Assembly: GCF_040706615.1 (NCBI RefSeq) | Contig: NZ_JAPDRF010000003.1 | Span: forward strand, 62,001 to 126,000 | DNA from: Lentisalinibacter sediminis | GTDB taxonomy: Bacteria > Pseudomonadota > Gammaproteobacteria > Steroidobacterales > Woeseiaceae | Direction: 5' to 3' | DNA: 64,000 bases | Shown: piece after piece, positions 15,916 to 23,075 of the stretch | How the letters are laid out: each line of letters starts with the position of its first letter | Position numbering within the stretch: the stretch's first letter is position 1 | The notes under the pieces: model-generated | Told to the model about the DNA's origin: nothing | Database searches by the model: none | What the model saw: only the letters and a program-made list of their open reading frames with translations | Translations under genes and position numbers: made by a program

Positions 15916-16668
15916 TCACCGTGACGGCAGCGCGCGCCGCCGCCTGGGCAGGCCGAACTGCTCGATCCAGCGGCCGAAGACACGCCGGCTGCGTGCCTCC
16001 AGCGCCGCGATGAGCCCGGGCGTCTCGCGCCGTATCGCCTCCGGGTGCACCTGCCCCTGCAGGCGCTCCAGCAGACGACGGTTGATCGGTACCGTCAGCC
16101 AGCGCTCGATCAGCGCCCGATCCACCTCCAGGTGGAACTGCAGCCCCAGCGCCAGATCGCCGTAACGGAAGGCCTGATTGGCGCACAGCATGGACTCCGC
16201 CAGGTGGCTGGCACCCGGCGGCAGCTCGAAGCGGTCGCCGTGCCAGTGGAAAAGCGGCGCCGGCGAATCCAGCGCCGAGAGCACCGGGTCCGCCTCACCG
16301 TCGGCGGTGAGCCGCACCTCGTGCCAGCCGATCTCGTGGGGCCCGTTGGGGGCCACCGTGCCTCCCAGCGCCTTCGCGAGCAGTTGTGCGCCCAGACAGA
16401 TGCCGAGCACGTGGCGCTCCCGCTCCAGCGCCTCCCGGATCAGTTCGACCTCGGTGGCCAGGTTGGGGTAGTCCTGCACCTCGTCCACGTTCATCGGTCC
16501 GCCCAGGACGATCAGTGCATCGTAGCCGGCGAGTCGCGGGCGTTGCGCCGGGTCGCGGCTGAAATTGACGTAGCGGATGCGGAAGCCGTGCTCCTTCAGC
16601 AACGGATCCAGCGTGCCCAGCGGCTCGAAGGGCACGTGCTGGAAGACGAGGACCTTGGGACGCGGCAT
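15916..16668 (-). CDS. Class I glutamine amidotransferase (GMP synthase-like)
   Basis: This 250-residue single-domain protein has the GATase1 triad: Cys91 in GICLGAQ, His179 and Glu181 in LQFHLEVD. The LGGPMNV segment is typical of the stand-alone group annotated as GMP synthase-like amidotransferases, some of which hydrolyse gamma-glutamyl compounds such as polyamine conjugates. There is no synthetase domain or partner nearby, so the physiological substrate is unknown. The final ~20 residues are a basic tail (RRRRALPSR). Confidence 0.88.
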   Translation of the reverse strand: MPRPKVLVFQHVPFEPLGTLDPLLKEHGFRIRYVNFSRDPAQRPRLAGYDALIVLGGPMNVDEVQDYPNLATEVELIREALERERHVLGICLGAQLLAKALGGTVAPNGPHEIGWHEVRLTADGEADPVLSALDSPAPLFHWHGDRFELPPGASHLAESMLCANQAFRYGDLALGLQFHLEVDRALIERWLTVPINRRLLERLQGQVHPEAIRRETPGLIAALEARSRRVFGRWIEQFGLPRRRRALPSR

Positions 16669-16805
16669 CGGCGGCTCCTGATCCGATCAGCGGCAATCGC
16701 CGAATAACGTGCCAGCGCCGGCAGCGTACACGTGCACTATGCTTGTCGTCGTCACCATACGTTCACCATCGGCTCAGTCCGCGGCCACCCTGCAAGGAGA
16801 CCGGC

Positions 16806-17411
16806 ATGCAAAAGCTCGTGATTGTAACCCTGCTTGTCATCGGCGTCCTGGCCGTCGTCGTGGTCGGGCTGCTGGCATGGGCGATCCGCAGCGCGGACGT
16901 AGCCCCCTCCGCCGCCCATGTGGCCGCCTACGAGGAGGCCCTGGCCCGCACGGAGGGGATGGGCCCCGCGCCGGGCAGCGAGGCCGAGGCCGCCGCCGTC
17001 GAGCGGCTGCGGCAGTTCTTCGGCGAGCTCACGCCCGAAGGGGTGCAGCGCATGGCCCGTGAGGTCTATGCCCCGGACGCCTTCTTCAACGACACGCTGA
17101 AGACTCTGCGGGGTGCTGCGGCCATCGAGGAGTATTTTCTGCACACGGCGCAGAATGCCGACTCCGTGCAGGTGGAGTTCCACCACATCGGCCGTTCGGG
17201 CGACGATTTCTACTTCCGCTGGCGGATGACGATGCGTGCCGGGGCGCTGGCCGACGGCGAGCCGCTGGTCTCGTGGGGCGTCACCCATTTCCGCTTCGAC
17301 GACGACGGCCGGGTGGTGCTGCACCAGGATTTCTGGGACTCCGCCGGCGGGCTGTACGAGTACATTCCGGTGGTCGGCGGTGTGCTGCGCGCCATCCGCG
17401 CACGCTTCTGA
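16806..17411 (+). CDS. NTF2-like (SnoaL-fold) protein with N-terminal membrane anchor
   Basis: This 201-residue protein begins with one membrane segment (MQKLVIVTLLVIGVLAVVVV) and continues as a cone-shaped NTF2/SnoaL-like domain (YAPDAFFNDTLKTLRG, then FYFRWRMTM and DDDGRVVLHQDFWD). AAGGAGA lies 6 bases before the ATG. In other proteobacteria an NTF2 protein of this sort is found beside cyclopropane-synthase-like and DUF2878 genes in a lipid-modification or photo-oxidative stress cluster; here those genes are 2-3 kb downstream, separated by two lipoprotein genes. The ligand is unknown. Confidence 0.8.
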   Translation: MQKLVIVTLLVIGVLAVVVVGLLAWAIRSADVAPSAAHVAAYEEALARTEGMGPAPGSEAEAAAVERLRQFFGELTPEGVQRMAREVYAPDAFFNDTLKTLRGAAAIEEYFLHTAQNADSVQVEFHHIGRSGDDFYFRWRMTMRAGALADGEPLVSWGVTHFRFDDDGRVVLHQDFWDSAGGLYEYIPVVGGVLRAIRARF

Positions 17412-17603
17412 GACGGGCCGGGGAGGCGACGGCCGGGCTGCTTGCATGACGGGCGCGCTGGGTCTAGAGTCGAAGCGTGTATCTCTTGCCGCGGCCAGGA
17501 TGAAACTTCGGGCGGCCGCGCGAGTCGACATCTTGGATACAACACCTGATCCCTGGGGAATCGCCGAGGCAATCACCAAGGGAATCGCCGGCCGCCTCGG
17601 CCG

Positions 17604-18515
17604 ATGGAGCGTTGCTTGACCGGGAGAGTCTCTGCCATTTTCGGAGTCGTCCTGGCGGCCCTGGTCTTTACGGGCTGCTCGAGTCAGGTTGCGCTCACGA
17701 ATCCTGCTCTCCCCGAACCCCTGCTGAATCAGCTGCCGCTCAAGGTGGCCGTGCGTTACTCGCCGGAAATGTCGCGATACGTGCACGAGGAGGAGGTGCT
17801 CGGGCGACAGAAATGGACCATCAACCTGGGGGCCGCCAACAAGCTCGCCTTCCAGCATCTGTTCGAGTCCATGTTCACCGAGGTGGTCGAGGTCGACGCG
17901 GACACGAACGTCGAGGCGGTGGGCGCCGACGCCCTGATCGAGACGAGTATCGAGGCCTTCGAGTTCGCCCTGCCCTCCCAGAGCCGCTCGGACGCCTACA
18001 CCATCTGGATCCGCTACCGGCTGCGCATCTTCGACGGCGAGGGCACGGAGATCTCCAATTGGCCCATCGCCGCCTACGGCAAGGCCGGCTCCGAGGGCAT
18101 GTTCAGCGCCGACGAGGCGCTGGCCCGCGCGGCTGTGCTCGCCATGCGGGACGCGGCCGCCATGATCGGACTGCGCTTTGCGCGGGAGACGGGGCTCGGC
18201 GACCCGGGCGGCAATGGCATGCCCGGGCCGGAGCCGGAGGAGGCGGAGAGCAGGAGCGTTCAGGTCGGGCTCCCGACCGATCCCTCGACGGATCCCTCGG
18301 CCAATTCCGCAGGCGATTCCGCGGGCAATTCCGCAGCAGACCCTGCAAGCGAGACCGAGTCCGGCGCCGTAACGGTCGTGGCCCCGCCCGAAACCGAAGA
18401 CGAGGCCGAGCTGCCGGCCGAAGAGGGGCCGGGGCAATCCACGGACGTGGCTGCGAACACCGGCGATGCGACCCAGGCAAACTTCCAGGGGAATCTCACC
18501 GATGACCGAGGCTAG
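17604..18515 (+). CDS. Uncharacterised lipoprotein with low-complexity acidic C-terminal tail
   Basis: This 303-residue protein has a lipoprotein signal ending FTGC. Residues ~30-200 form a compact domain (LPLKVAVRYSPEMSRYVHEE, LFESMFTEVVEV, YTIWIRYRLRIFD) whose strand pattern recalls ABC-transport auxiliary lipoproteins such as the PqiC/LptE-like group; that likeness is an inference. The last ~100 residues are Pro/Ser/Glu-rich and carry a short degenerate repeat at the DNA level (ATTCCGC units near 18300-18345). Its 3' end overlaps the next lipoprotein gene by 14 bp, so the two probably work as a pair in the envelope. Confidence 0.75.
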   Translation: MERCLTGRVSAIFGVVLAALVFTGCSSQVALTNPALPEPLLNQLPLKVAVRYSPEMSRYVHEEEVLGRQKWTINLGAANKLAFQHLFESMFTEVVEVDADTNVEAVGADALIETSIEAFEFALPSQSRSDAYTIWIRYRLRIFDGEGTEISNWPIAAYGKAGSEGMFSADEALARAAVLAMRDAAAMIGLRFARETGLGDPGGNGMPGPEPEEAESRSVQVGLPTDPSTDPSANSAGDSAGNSAADPASETESGAVTVVAPPETEDEAELPAEEGPGQSTDVAANTGDATQANFQGNLTDDRG

Positions 18516-19209
18516 AGACTGCAGAGCGGGAGCGACGGGCCCCGGCCGGATGCTGCTGCTGGGGCTGGCCGGGACGGCCGTCCTGCTGAGCGGCTGCGTC
18601 ACGGCACGGATGGAACAGGAGAAGAGCGCAGCCACCGGCATCCTGGATGGCGAGGCGGTGGTGGTCATGGCGCGCAGCTACCATCTCGGCAACGAGACGG
18701 AGCGCGGCTTCACCGATTGCGTCGGCAACGCGCTTGGCAACGGCCGCGAGGGCCTGGCCGTGATGCCGGACGAGCAGTTCGTGGACGCGCTGTTCCCCTG
18801 GCTGGAACCGCGCACGGCGCCCGCCGAGACCAAGGCGTTGCAGCGCTTCATGCAGCGCCCGGGCGTGCGCGAGCGCATCCGCGACAGCGGCGTTCGCTAC
18901 ATCGTCTGGCTCGACGGCGATACCGAGCGCACCGGCGGCGGCGGCAGCCTGTCCTGCGCGGCGGGACCCGGCGGCGGTGGCTGCTTCGGCTTCGCCTGGT
19001 GGGAGAACGAAGCCAACTACGAGGCATCGATCTGGGACCTGAAGGAACTGAAGTCCGCCGGCTCGGTGAAGGCGGACGTCTCCGGCACGTCCTATCTGCC
19101 GGCGATCGTGATCCCGGTGCCGCTGATCGCGCGCACCCAGACCGCAGCCTGCAAGAACCTGGCGGATCGGCTCCGCACGTTCATCGCCGACACCGACACG
19201 ATCAGCTGA
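18502..19209 (+). CDS. Uncharacterised lipoprotein, partner of the preceding gene
   Basis: This 235-residue protein has a lipoprotein signal ending LLSGC after a 16-residue charged start. The mature part contains VVVMARSYHLGNETERGF, a region of YIVWLDGDTERTGGGG and a Cys/Gly-rich patch (CAAGPGGGGCFGF). The strand-helix pattern resembles lipoproteins that pair with TolB/GNA1162-type periplasmic proteins, but I cannot name the family. Its ATG lies inside the last codons of the upstream lipoprotein gene, which implies coupled translation and probably a shared complex. Confidence 0.72.
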   Translation: MTEARDCRAGATGPGRMLLLGLAGTAVLLSGCVTARMEQEKSAATGILDGEAVVVMARSYHLGNETERGFTDCVGNALGNGREGLAVMPDEQFVDALFPWLEPRTAPAETKALQRFMQRPGVRERIRDSGVRYIVWLDGDTERTGGGGSLSCAAGPGGGGCFGFAWWENEANYEASIWDLKELKSAGSVKADVSGTSYLPAIVIPVPLIARTQTAACKNLADRLRTFIADTDTIS

Positions 19210-19294
19210 GCCTGATCCACTGAGTCCGCTGCATCCGGAAGGCCGCCGGCGCCGAAGAGCAGACGGGTCAACGGACAATCGCGGGATTCGCCTC

Positions 19295-19819
19295 GTGCTG
19301 ATCAATTTCATCCTGTTCAATGCATGCTGGTTCGCGCTGGTGCTCGGTGCGGCCAACGGCATCGTCTGGCCGGGCATGCTGATGGCCGGCGCCTTCCTCG
19401 CCTGGGAGCTCTCCCGGGAGTCTTCCCGGGGCCGGCTGCTCGCGCTGTGCGCCCTCGCGCTCTCGCTGGGACTGCTGGTGGACGGCAGTTTCGTCGCCCT
19501 GGGGCTGCTGGACTATGCCTCCCCCTGGGGGCCGCTGGCGCCCGCCTGGATACTGACGCTGTGGGTGGTCTTCGCCCTCACCCAGCGCGGCTGTCTCCGC
19601 TGGCTGGCCGGGCGCTACCGGCTGGCCGCACTGTTCGGCGCCATCGGCCAGCCCCTGTCCTTCACGGCCGGCTCGAAGCTGGGCGCTGCCGCCTTCCCCG
19701 GCGAGTTCACGCTCGTCTGCCTGGGGTTAGTCTGGGCCGTGGTGACACCGTTGCTGGTCTGGTACGCCCACTCGGCACCGCTGCCTTCGCTGCTGCGCAG
19801 CGCCGACGAGGCCGCGTGA
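19295..19819 (+). CDS. DUF2878 family membrane protein
   Basis: This 174-residue, strongly hydrophobic protein has about five membrane segments (INFILFNACWFALVLGAANG at the start, LVCLGLVWAVVTPLLVWYAHS at the end). DUF2878 proteins occur next to cyclopropane-synthase-like methyltransferases in many gammaproteobacteria, and here the stop codon overlaps the ATG of such a gene by one base. A GTG start at 19295 is used because no ATG precedes the first membrane segment. It probably supports lipid modification in the inner membrane; the biochemical role is unknown. Confidence 0.85.
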   Translation: MLINFILFNACWFALVLGAANGIVWPGMLMAGAFLAWELSRESSRGRLLALCALALSLGLLVDGSFVALGLLDYASPWGPLAPAWILTLWVVFALTQRGCLRWLAGRYRLAALFGAIGQPLSFTAGSKLGAAAFPGEFTLVCLGLVWAVVTPLLVWYAHSAPLPSLLRSADEAA

Positions 19820-20853
19820 TGGCCGGCCTCATCGATTGGGCCGAACGCGGCCTCGTACCGGACGCACTGATCCGCCAGGGCATCCGGCGTCTGCTCGCCG
19901 GACGCCTGGCCAACGAGCGCCTGGCGGACGCCGACGCGCAGGATGCGCGCTTCCGGCTGCGCATCTCCGAACTCTCCGAGGGGCCCGTGGCGGTGCATAC
20001 CGACGCCGCCAACGAGCAGCACTACGAGGTGCCGCCGGAGTTCTTCCGGCTCTGCCTGGGACGCCACCGCAAGTACAGCTGCGGCTACTGGGACGAGTCG
20101 ACGACCACGCTGGACGACTCCGAGGCCCGAATGCTCGCAATCACGGTCGATCGCGCGCGGCTCGAAGACGGCCAGCGCATCCTGGAGCTGGGCTGCGGCT
20201 GGGGCTCGTTGTCGCTGTGGATGGCCGAGCATCTGCCGAAGGCCGAGATCCTTTGCGTCTCCAACTCCGCCCCGCAGCGCGAGACCATCCTGGGGATTGC
20301 ACGCGAGCGGGGACTCGGAAACATCGACGTGATCACCGCCGACATGCGCGAGTTCGACGCCGGCGATACCTTCGACCGTATCGTATCGGTGGAGATGTTC
20401 GAGCACATGAGCAACTACCGCGAGCTGATGCGGCGCATCGCCGGCTGGCTGCGACCGGGCGGACAGCTGTTCGTCCATCACTTCTGCCACCGCGAGCTCC
20501 TCTACCCCTTCCAGGTCGAGGGCGAGACGGACTGGATGGCGCAGCACTTTTTCACGGGGGGCATCATGCCCTCGGCGGATACGCTGCTGCACTTCCAGGA
20601 CGATCTCCGACTCGAGGAGCGCTGGCTGGTGAGCGGGCGCCACTACGAGCGCACCTGCAACGCGTGGCTGGAGAAACTGGATGCGCACCGGGACGCCGCG
20701 CTCGAGATCCTCGGCCAGGACCTGGCCGGGCGTGATGCACAGATCTGGCTGCAGCGCTGGCGCATTTTCTACATGGCCTGCGCCGAGCTGTTCGGTTATG
20801 GAGACGGCCGCCAGTGGCTGGTGGGCCACTACCGCTTCCGCCGGCCTCAATGA
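19819..20853 (+). CDS. Cyclopropane-fatty-acyl-phospholipid synthase-family methyltransferase
   Basis: This 344-residue SAM-dependent methyltransferase has YSCGYWD, the SAM-binding ELGCGWGSLSLWMAEH motif, the VEMFEHM segment with its catalytic Glu, and HHFCHRELLYPF. The overall wording follows the shorter CFA-like group linked to DUF2878 and photolyase-type clusters rather than E. coli Cfa, which has a longer N-terminal domain. Members methylate double bonds or chains of membrane phospholipids, including furan fatty-acid precursors in some bacteria. It is translationally coupled to the DUF2878 gene. Confidence 0.9.
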   Translation: MAGLIDWAERGLVPDALIRQGIRRLLAGRLANERLADADAQDARFRLRISELSEGPVAVHTDAANEQHYEVPPEFFRLCLGRHRKYSCGYWDESTTTLDDSEARMLAITVDRARLEDGQRILELGCGWGSLSLWMAEHLPKAEILCVSNSAPQRETILGIARERGLGNIDVITADMREFDAGDTFDRIVSVEMFEHMSNYRELMRRIAGWLRPGGQLFVHHFCHRELLYPFQVEGETDWMAQHFFTGGIMPSADTLLHFQDDLRLEERWLVSGRHYERTCNAWLEKLDAHRDAALEILGQDLAGRDAQIWLQRWRIFYMACAELFGYGDGRQWLVGHYRFRRPQ

Positions 20854-20874
20854 GCCGTACCGGCCGAACGAAGA

Positions 20875-20894
20875 ACGGGCCCCGCAGGGCCCGT
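20875..20894. terminator. GC-rich hairpin between convergent genes
   Basis: A perfect 8-bp stem ACGGGCCC/GGGCCCGT closes a CGCA loop, 21 bases after the cyclopropane-synthase stop and 30 bases from the kbp stop. No T-run follows on either strand, so it may act as an mRNA 3' stabiliser rather than an intrinsic terminator. Confidence 0.5.
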
Positions 20895-20923
20895 CCGGCT
20901 GCATTTCGACTGCCGGCGGCCGG

Positions 20924-21424
20924 TCAGCCGAGCGGGATACGGATACGCTGGCCCGGATAGATCTTGTCCGCGTCCTCGATCACTTCCCGATTCGCCTCGA
21001 AGATGCGGGGATACTTCATCGCATCGCCGTAGTACTGCTTGGCGATCTTGCTGAGCGTGTCTCCGGAGCGGATGGTATAGAACTCCACCGGCTCCTCGGC
21101 GGGGGCCACCTCCGCAGTACTGCCGCCCCCGTCACCCGTGTCACCCGTGTCACCCTTGGCGGTCGCAGGCGCGCGGATGGTCATCTTGTTGGCGTAGACG
21201 TCGATCACCCCCTCCACGTTGCCGGCAAGCAGCACGCACTTCTGCATGGCGGCGCCGGATTCGCACTCGCCGGACAGACCGACGACGCCCTGGTCGAATT
21301 CCACCTCGAGATTGCGCACGCCGGGGTTGTTCTGCAGGATCAGCTCCTTGATCTTCTCCGCGGCCTCCTCGTCCTTGTTGAAGATCCGGCGTCCGATATC
21401 CTTCGCGAAACCCAATAGATCCAT
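20924..21424 (-). CDS. kbp: Kbp/YgaU-like protein: BON domain plus LysM domain
   Basis: This 166-residue protein has a BON domain (about 15-85, with VGLSGECES and VEGVIDVYANKM), a Gly/Asp/Thr linker with GDTGDTGDGG repeats, and a C-terminal LysM domain (FYTIRSGDTLSKIAKQYYG). This is the architecture of E. coli Kbp (YgaU), a cytoplasmic K+-binding protein needed for growth in high K+. There is no signal peptide, in agreement. A GAGGAG Shine-Dalgarno precedes the ATG. The linker is longer than in E. coli, where the protein is about 149 residues. Confidence 0.9.
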   Translation of the reverse strand: MDLLGFAKDIGRRIFNKDEEAAEKIKELILQNNPGVRNLEVEFDQGVVGLSGECESGAAMQKCVLLAGNVEGVIDVYANKMTIRAPATAKGDTGDTGDGGGSTAEVAPAEEPVEFYTIRSGDTLSKIAKQYYGDAMKYPRIFEANREVIEDADKIYPGQRIRIPLG

Positions 21425-21487
21425 TTCATTCTCCTCGTTGCACCGGCCGCGGTGAACGCGGCCGGCCGTCAGGGGTCACAGAACCGG

Positions 21488-21691
21488 TCAGCCATTCAGA
21501 ACGAAGGTGACTTTCATGTTGACGCGGTATTCCTTGATCTTGCCGCCGTCGCAGACCACCTTCATGTCCTGTACCCACGCGCCTTCGATGTTGTCGAGGG
21601 TCTCATTGGCCCGCTCTATGCCTTTCTCGATCGCATCCTCGAAGCTCTTGTCGGATGCACTGGTGATCTCGGTAACTCTTGCAACGCTCAT
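21488..21691 (-). CDS. Dodecin family flavin-binding protein
   Basis: This 67-residue protein matches dodecins: MSVARVTEITSASDKSFEDA, then a helix (IEKGIERANETLDNIEGAWV) and strands ending EYRVNMKVTFVLN. Dodecins form hollow 12-mers that store or buffer flavins such as FMN or riboflavin; the conserved Trp of the aromatic stack is present in GAWVQD. AAGGAG lies 7 bases before the ATG. It is 63 bp upstream of kbp on the same strand, so the two stress-type genes may be cotranscribed. Confidence 0.93.
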   Translation of the reverse strand: MSVARVTEITSASDKSFEDAIEKGIERANETLDNIEGAWVQDMKVVCDGGKIKEYRVNMKVTFVLNG

Positions 21692-21812
21692 GGCTTTCTC
21701 CTTGTGGCGAAACGGCGGCCCGCGGCCCGGCGGGATCGCCCGGCCACGGCTGCAGGATGCGTCTCCACCGTCCTCCCTGCTCGGTGCCGCCGTTTTGCGC
21801 ATAATACGCAGA

Positions 21813-23075
21813 ATGCGCAATACCTGCCTCCTCCTGCTCGTCTGCCTCCCGCTGAGCGCCTGCCGCCTCGCCGGCGAGGCGGCCGCGGCGCCCGCGGCGG
21901 ATGAACTCACGTACCGGCTGCATTACGAACTCGTACTGGAGCCCCTGCGGGGCGTCGCGCAGGCGTCGATCACGCTCGAACAGCCTCGCCACCTGCTGCG
22001 CGAGGCCCGCTTCAACCTGTCCGGGGAACGCTGGACCGAATTCGCCGGTGACGGCGAGATCGAGCGCCGCGGCGACAAGCTCGTCTGGCGGCCGCCCGAG
22101 GCGGGCGGAACCCTGCGCTGGCAGGCGGCGCTGGTGCATCCCCGCGGCGAGGCCTACGACGCCCGGCTCGGCCCCGGGTGGGCCCTGTTCCGGGGCGAGG
22201 ATGCCTTTCCGGCCGCCGCGACCCGCACCCTGAAGGACGCCGTATCGCGGAGCACGCTCAGCCTCCGGGTGCCGCGCGGATGGTCCGTCGTCACCCCGTA
22301 CCGTGAAGAGGATGGTCGCTACCTCGTCGTGAACGACGAACGCCGCTTCGACCGGCCCACGGGCTGGATGGTGGCCGGCAACATCGGCGTGCGCCGGGAC
22401 ACCATCGCCGGCGTTCGCGTGGCGGTGGCGGGGCCGGTCGACCAGGGCGTGCGCCGGGTCGACGTGCTGGCGCTGCTGAACTGGAACCTGCCCGCAATCG
22501 TGCGGCTCGTGCCCGATTTCCCCGACCGGCTCACCGTGGTCTCCGCCGGCGATCCCATGTGGCGCGGCGCGCTGTCGGCCCCGGACTCGCTCTACGTCCA
22601 TGCCGAGCGCCCGCTGATCAGCGAGAACGGCACCAGCACGCTGCTGCACGAACTCATGCACATCGCCCTCGGGCGCGACACCGGGCGCGGCGACGACTGG
22701 ATACTGGAAGGACTGGCCGAGTACTACAGCGTGGAGGTCCTGCGCCGCACCGGAACTGTGACCTCGGAGCGCAGCCGCGACACGTTCCGCGACCTGGCCG
22801 AGTGGGGCCGGGAGTCCGAAGGCCTGCGCCGGCGGCACTCGACCGGCGCGACGACGGCCCGGGCGGTGAGCGTGTTCCGGGAACTCGACCGGGAGATCCG
22901 CGATCGCACCGCGGGAGACGCCAGCCTCGACGACGTCTTCCGGCGGCTCGCGGAGGGTGGTGGGCACATCGACCTCGACGAGCTGCGAGAGACGGCGGCG
23001 GCAGTCATCGGCGCCTCGTCGCGCACGCTGGCGTCGAAGCAATTCCGGGACGCGCTGGGAGAGCCGGCTACGTGA
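21813..23075 (+). CDS. Exported gluzincin-type metallopeptidase (M1/M61-like)
   Basis: This 420-residue protein starts with a signal peptide that ends LSACR and could be a lipoprotein signal. It has a beta-rich N-terminal half and then the zinc motif LLHELMHIALG with the third ligand downstream in DDWILEGLAEYYS (HExxH...E), as in M1 and M61 peptidases. The PDZ domain of classical M61 enzymes is missing. Its stop codon overlaps the GTG start of the TolB-TPR gene, so the two are coupled. It should act in the periplasm or at the cell surface; substrate unknown. Confidence 0.82.
   Translation: MRNTCLLLLVCLPLSACRLAGEAAAAPAADELTYRLHYELVLEPLRGVAQASITLEQPRHLLREARFNLSGERWTEFAGDGEIERRGDKLVWRPPEAGGTLRWQAALVHPRGEAYDARLGPGWALFRGEDAFPAAATRTLKDAVSRSTLSLRVPRGWSVVTPYREEDGRYLVVNDERRFDRPTGWMVAGNIGVRRDTIAGVRVAVAGPVDQGVRRVDVLALLNWNLPAIVRLVPDFPDRLTVVSAGDPMWRGALSAPDSLYVHAERPLISENGTSTLLHELMHIALGRDTGRGDDWILEGLAEYYSVEVLRRTGTVTSERSRDTFRDLAEWGRESEGLRRRHSTGATTARAVSVFRELDREIRDRTAGDASLDDVFRRLAEGGGHIDLDELRETAAAVIGASSRTLASKQFRDALGEPAT

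Noticed and set aside
22559..23071. Long extension of the TolB-TPR gene upstream of the GTG at 23072
   Set aside because: That frame overlaps the peptidase gene and is Arg/Pro-rich shadow sequence; the GTG overlapping the peptidase stop gives the correct membrane N-terminus.
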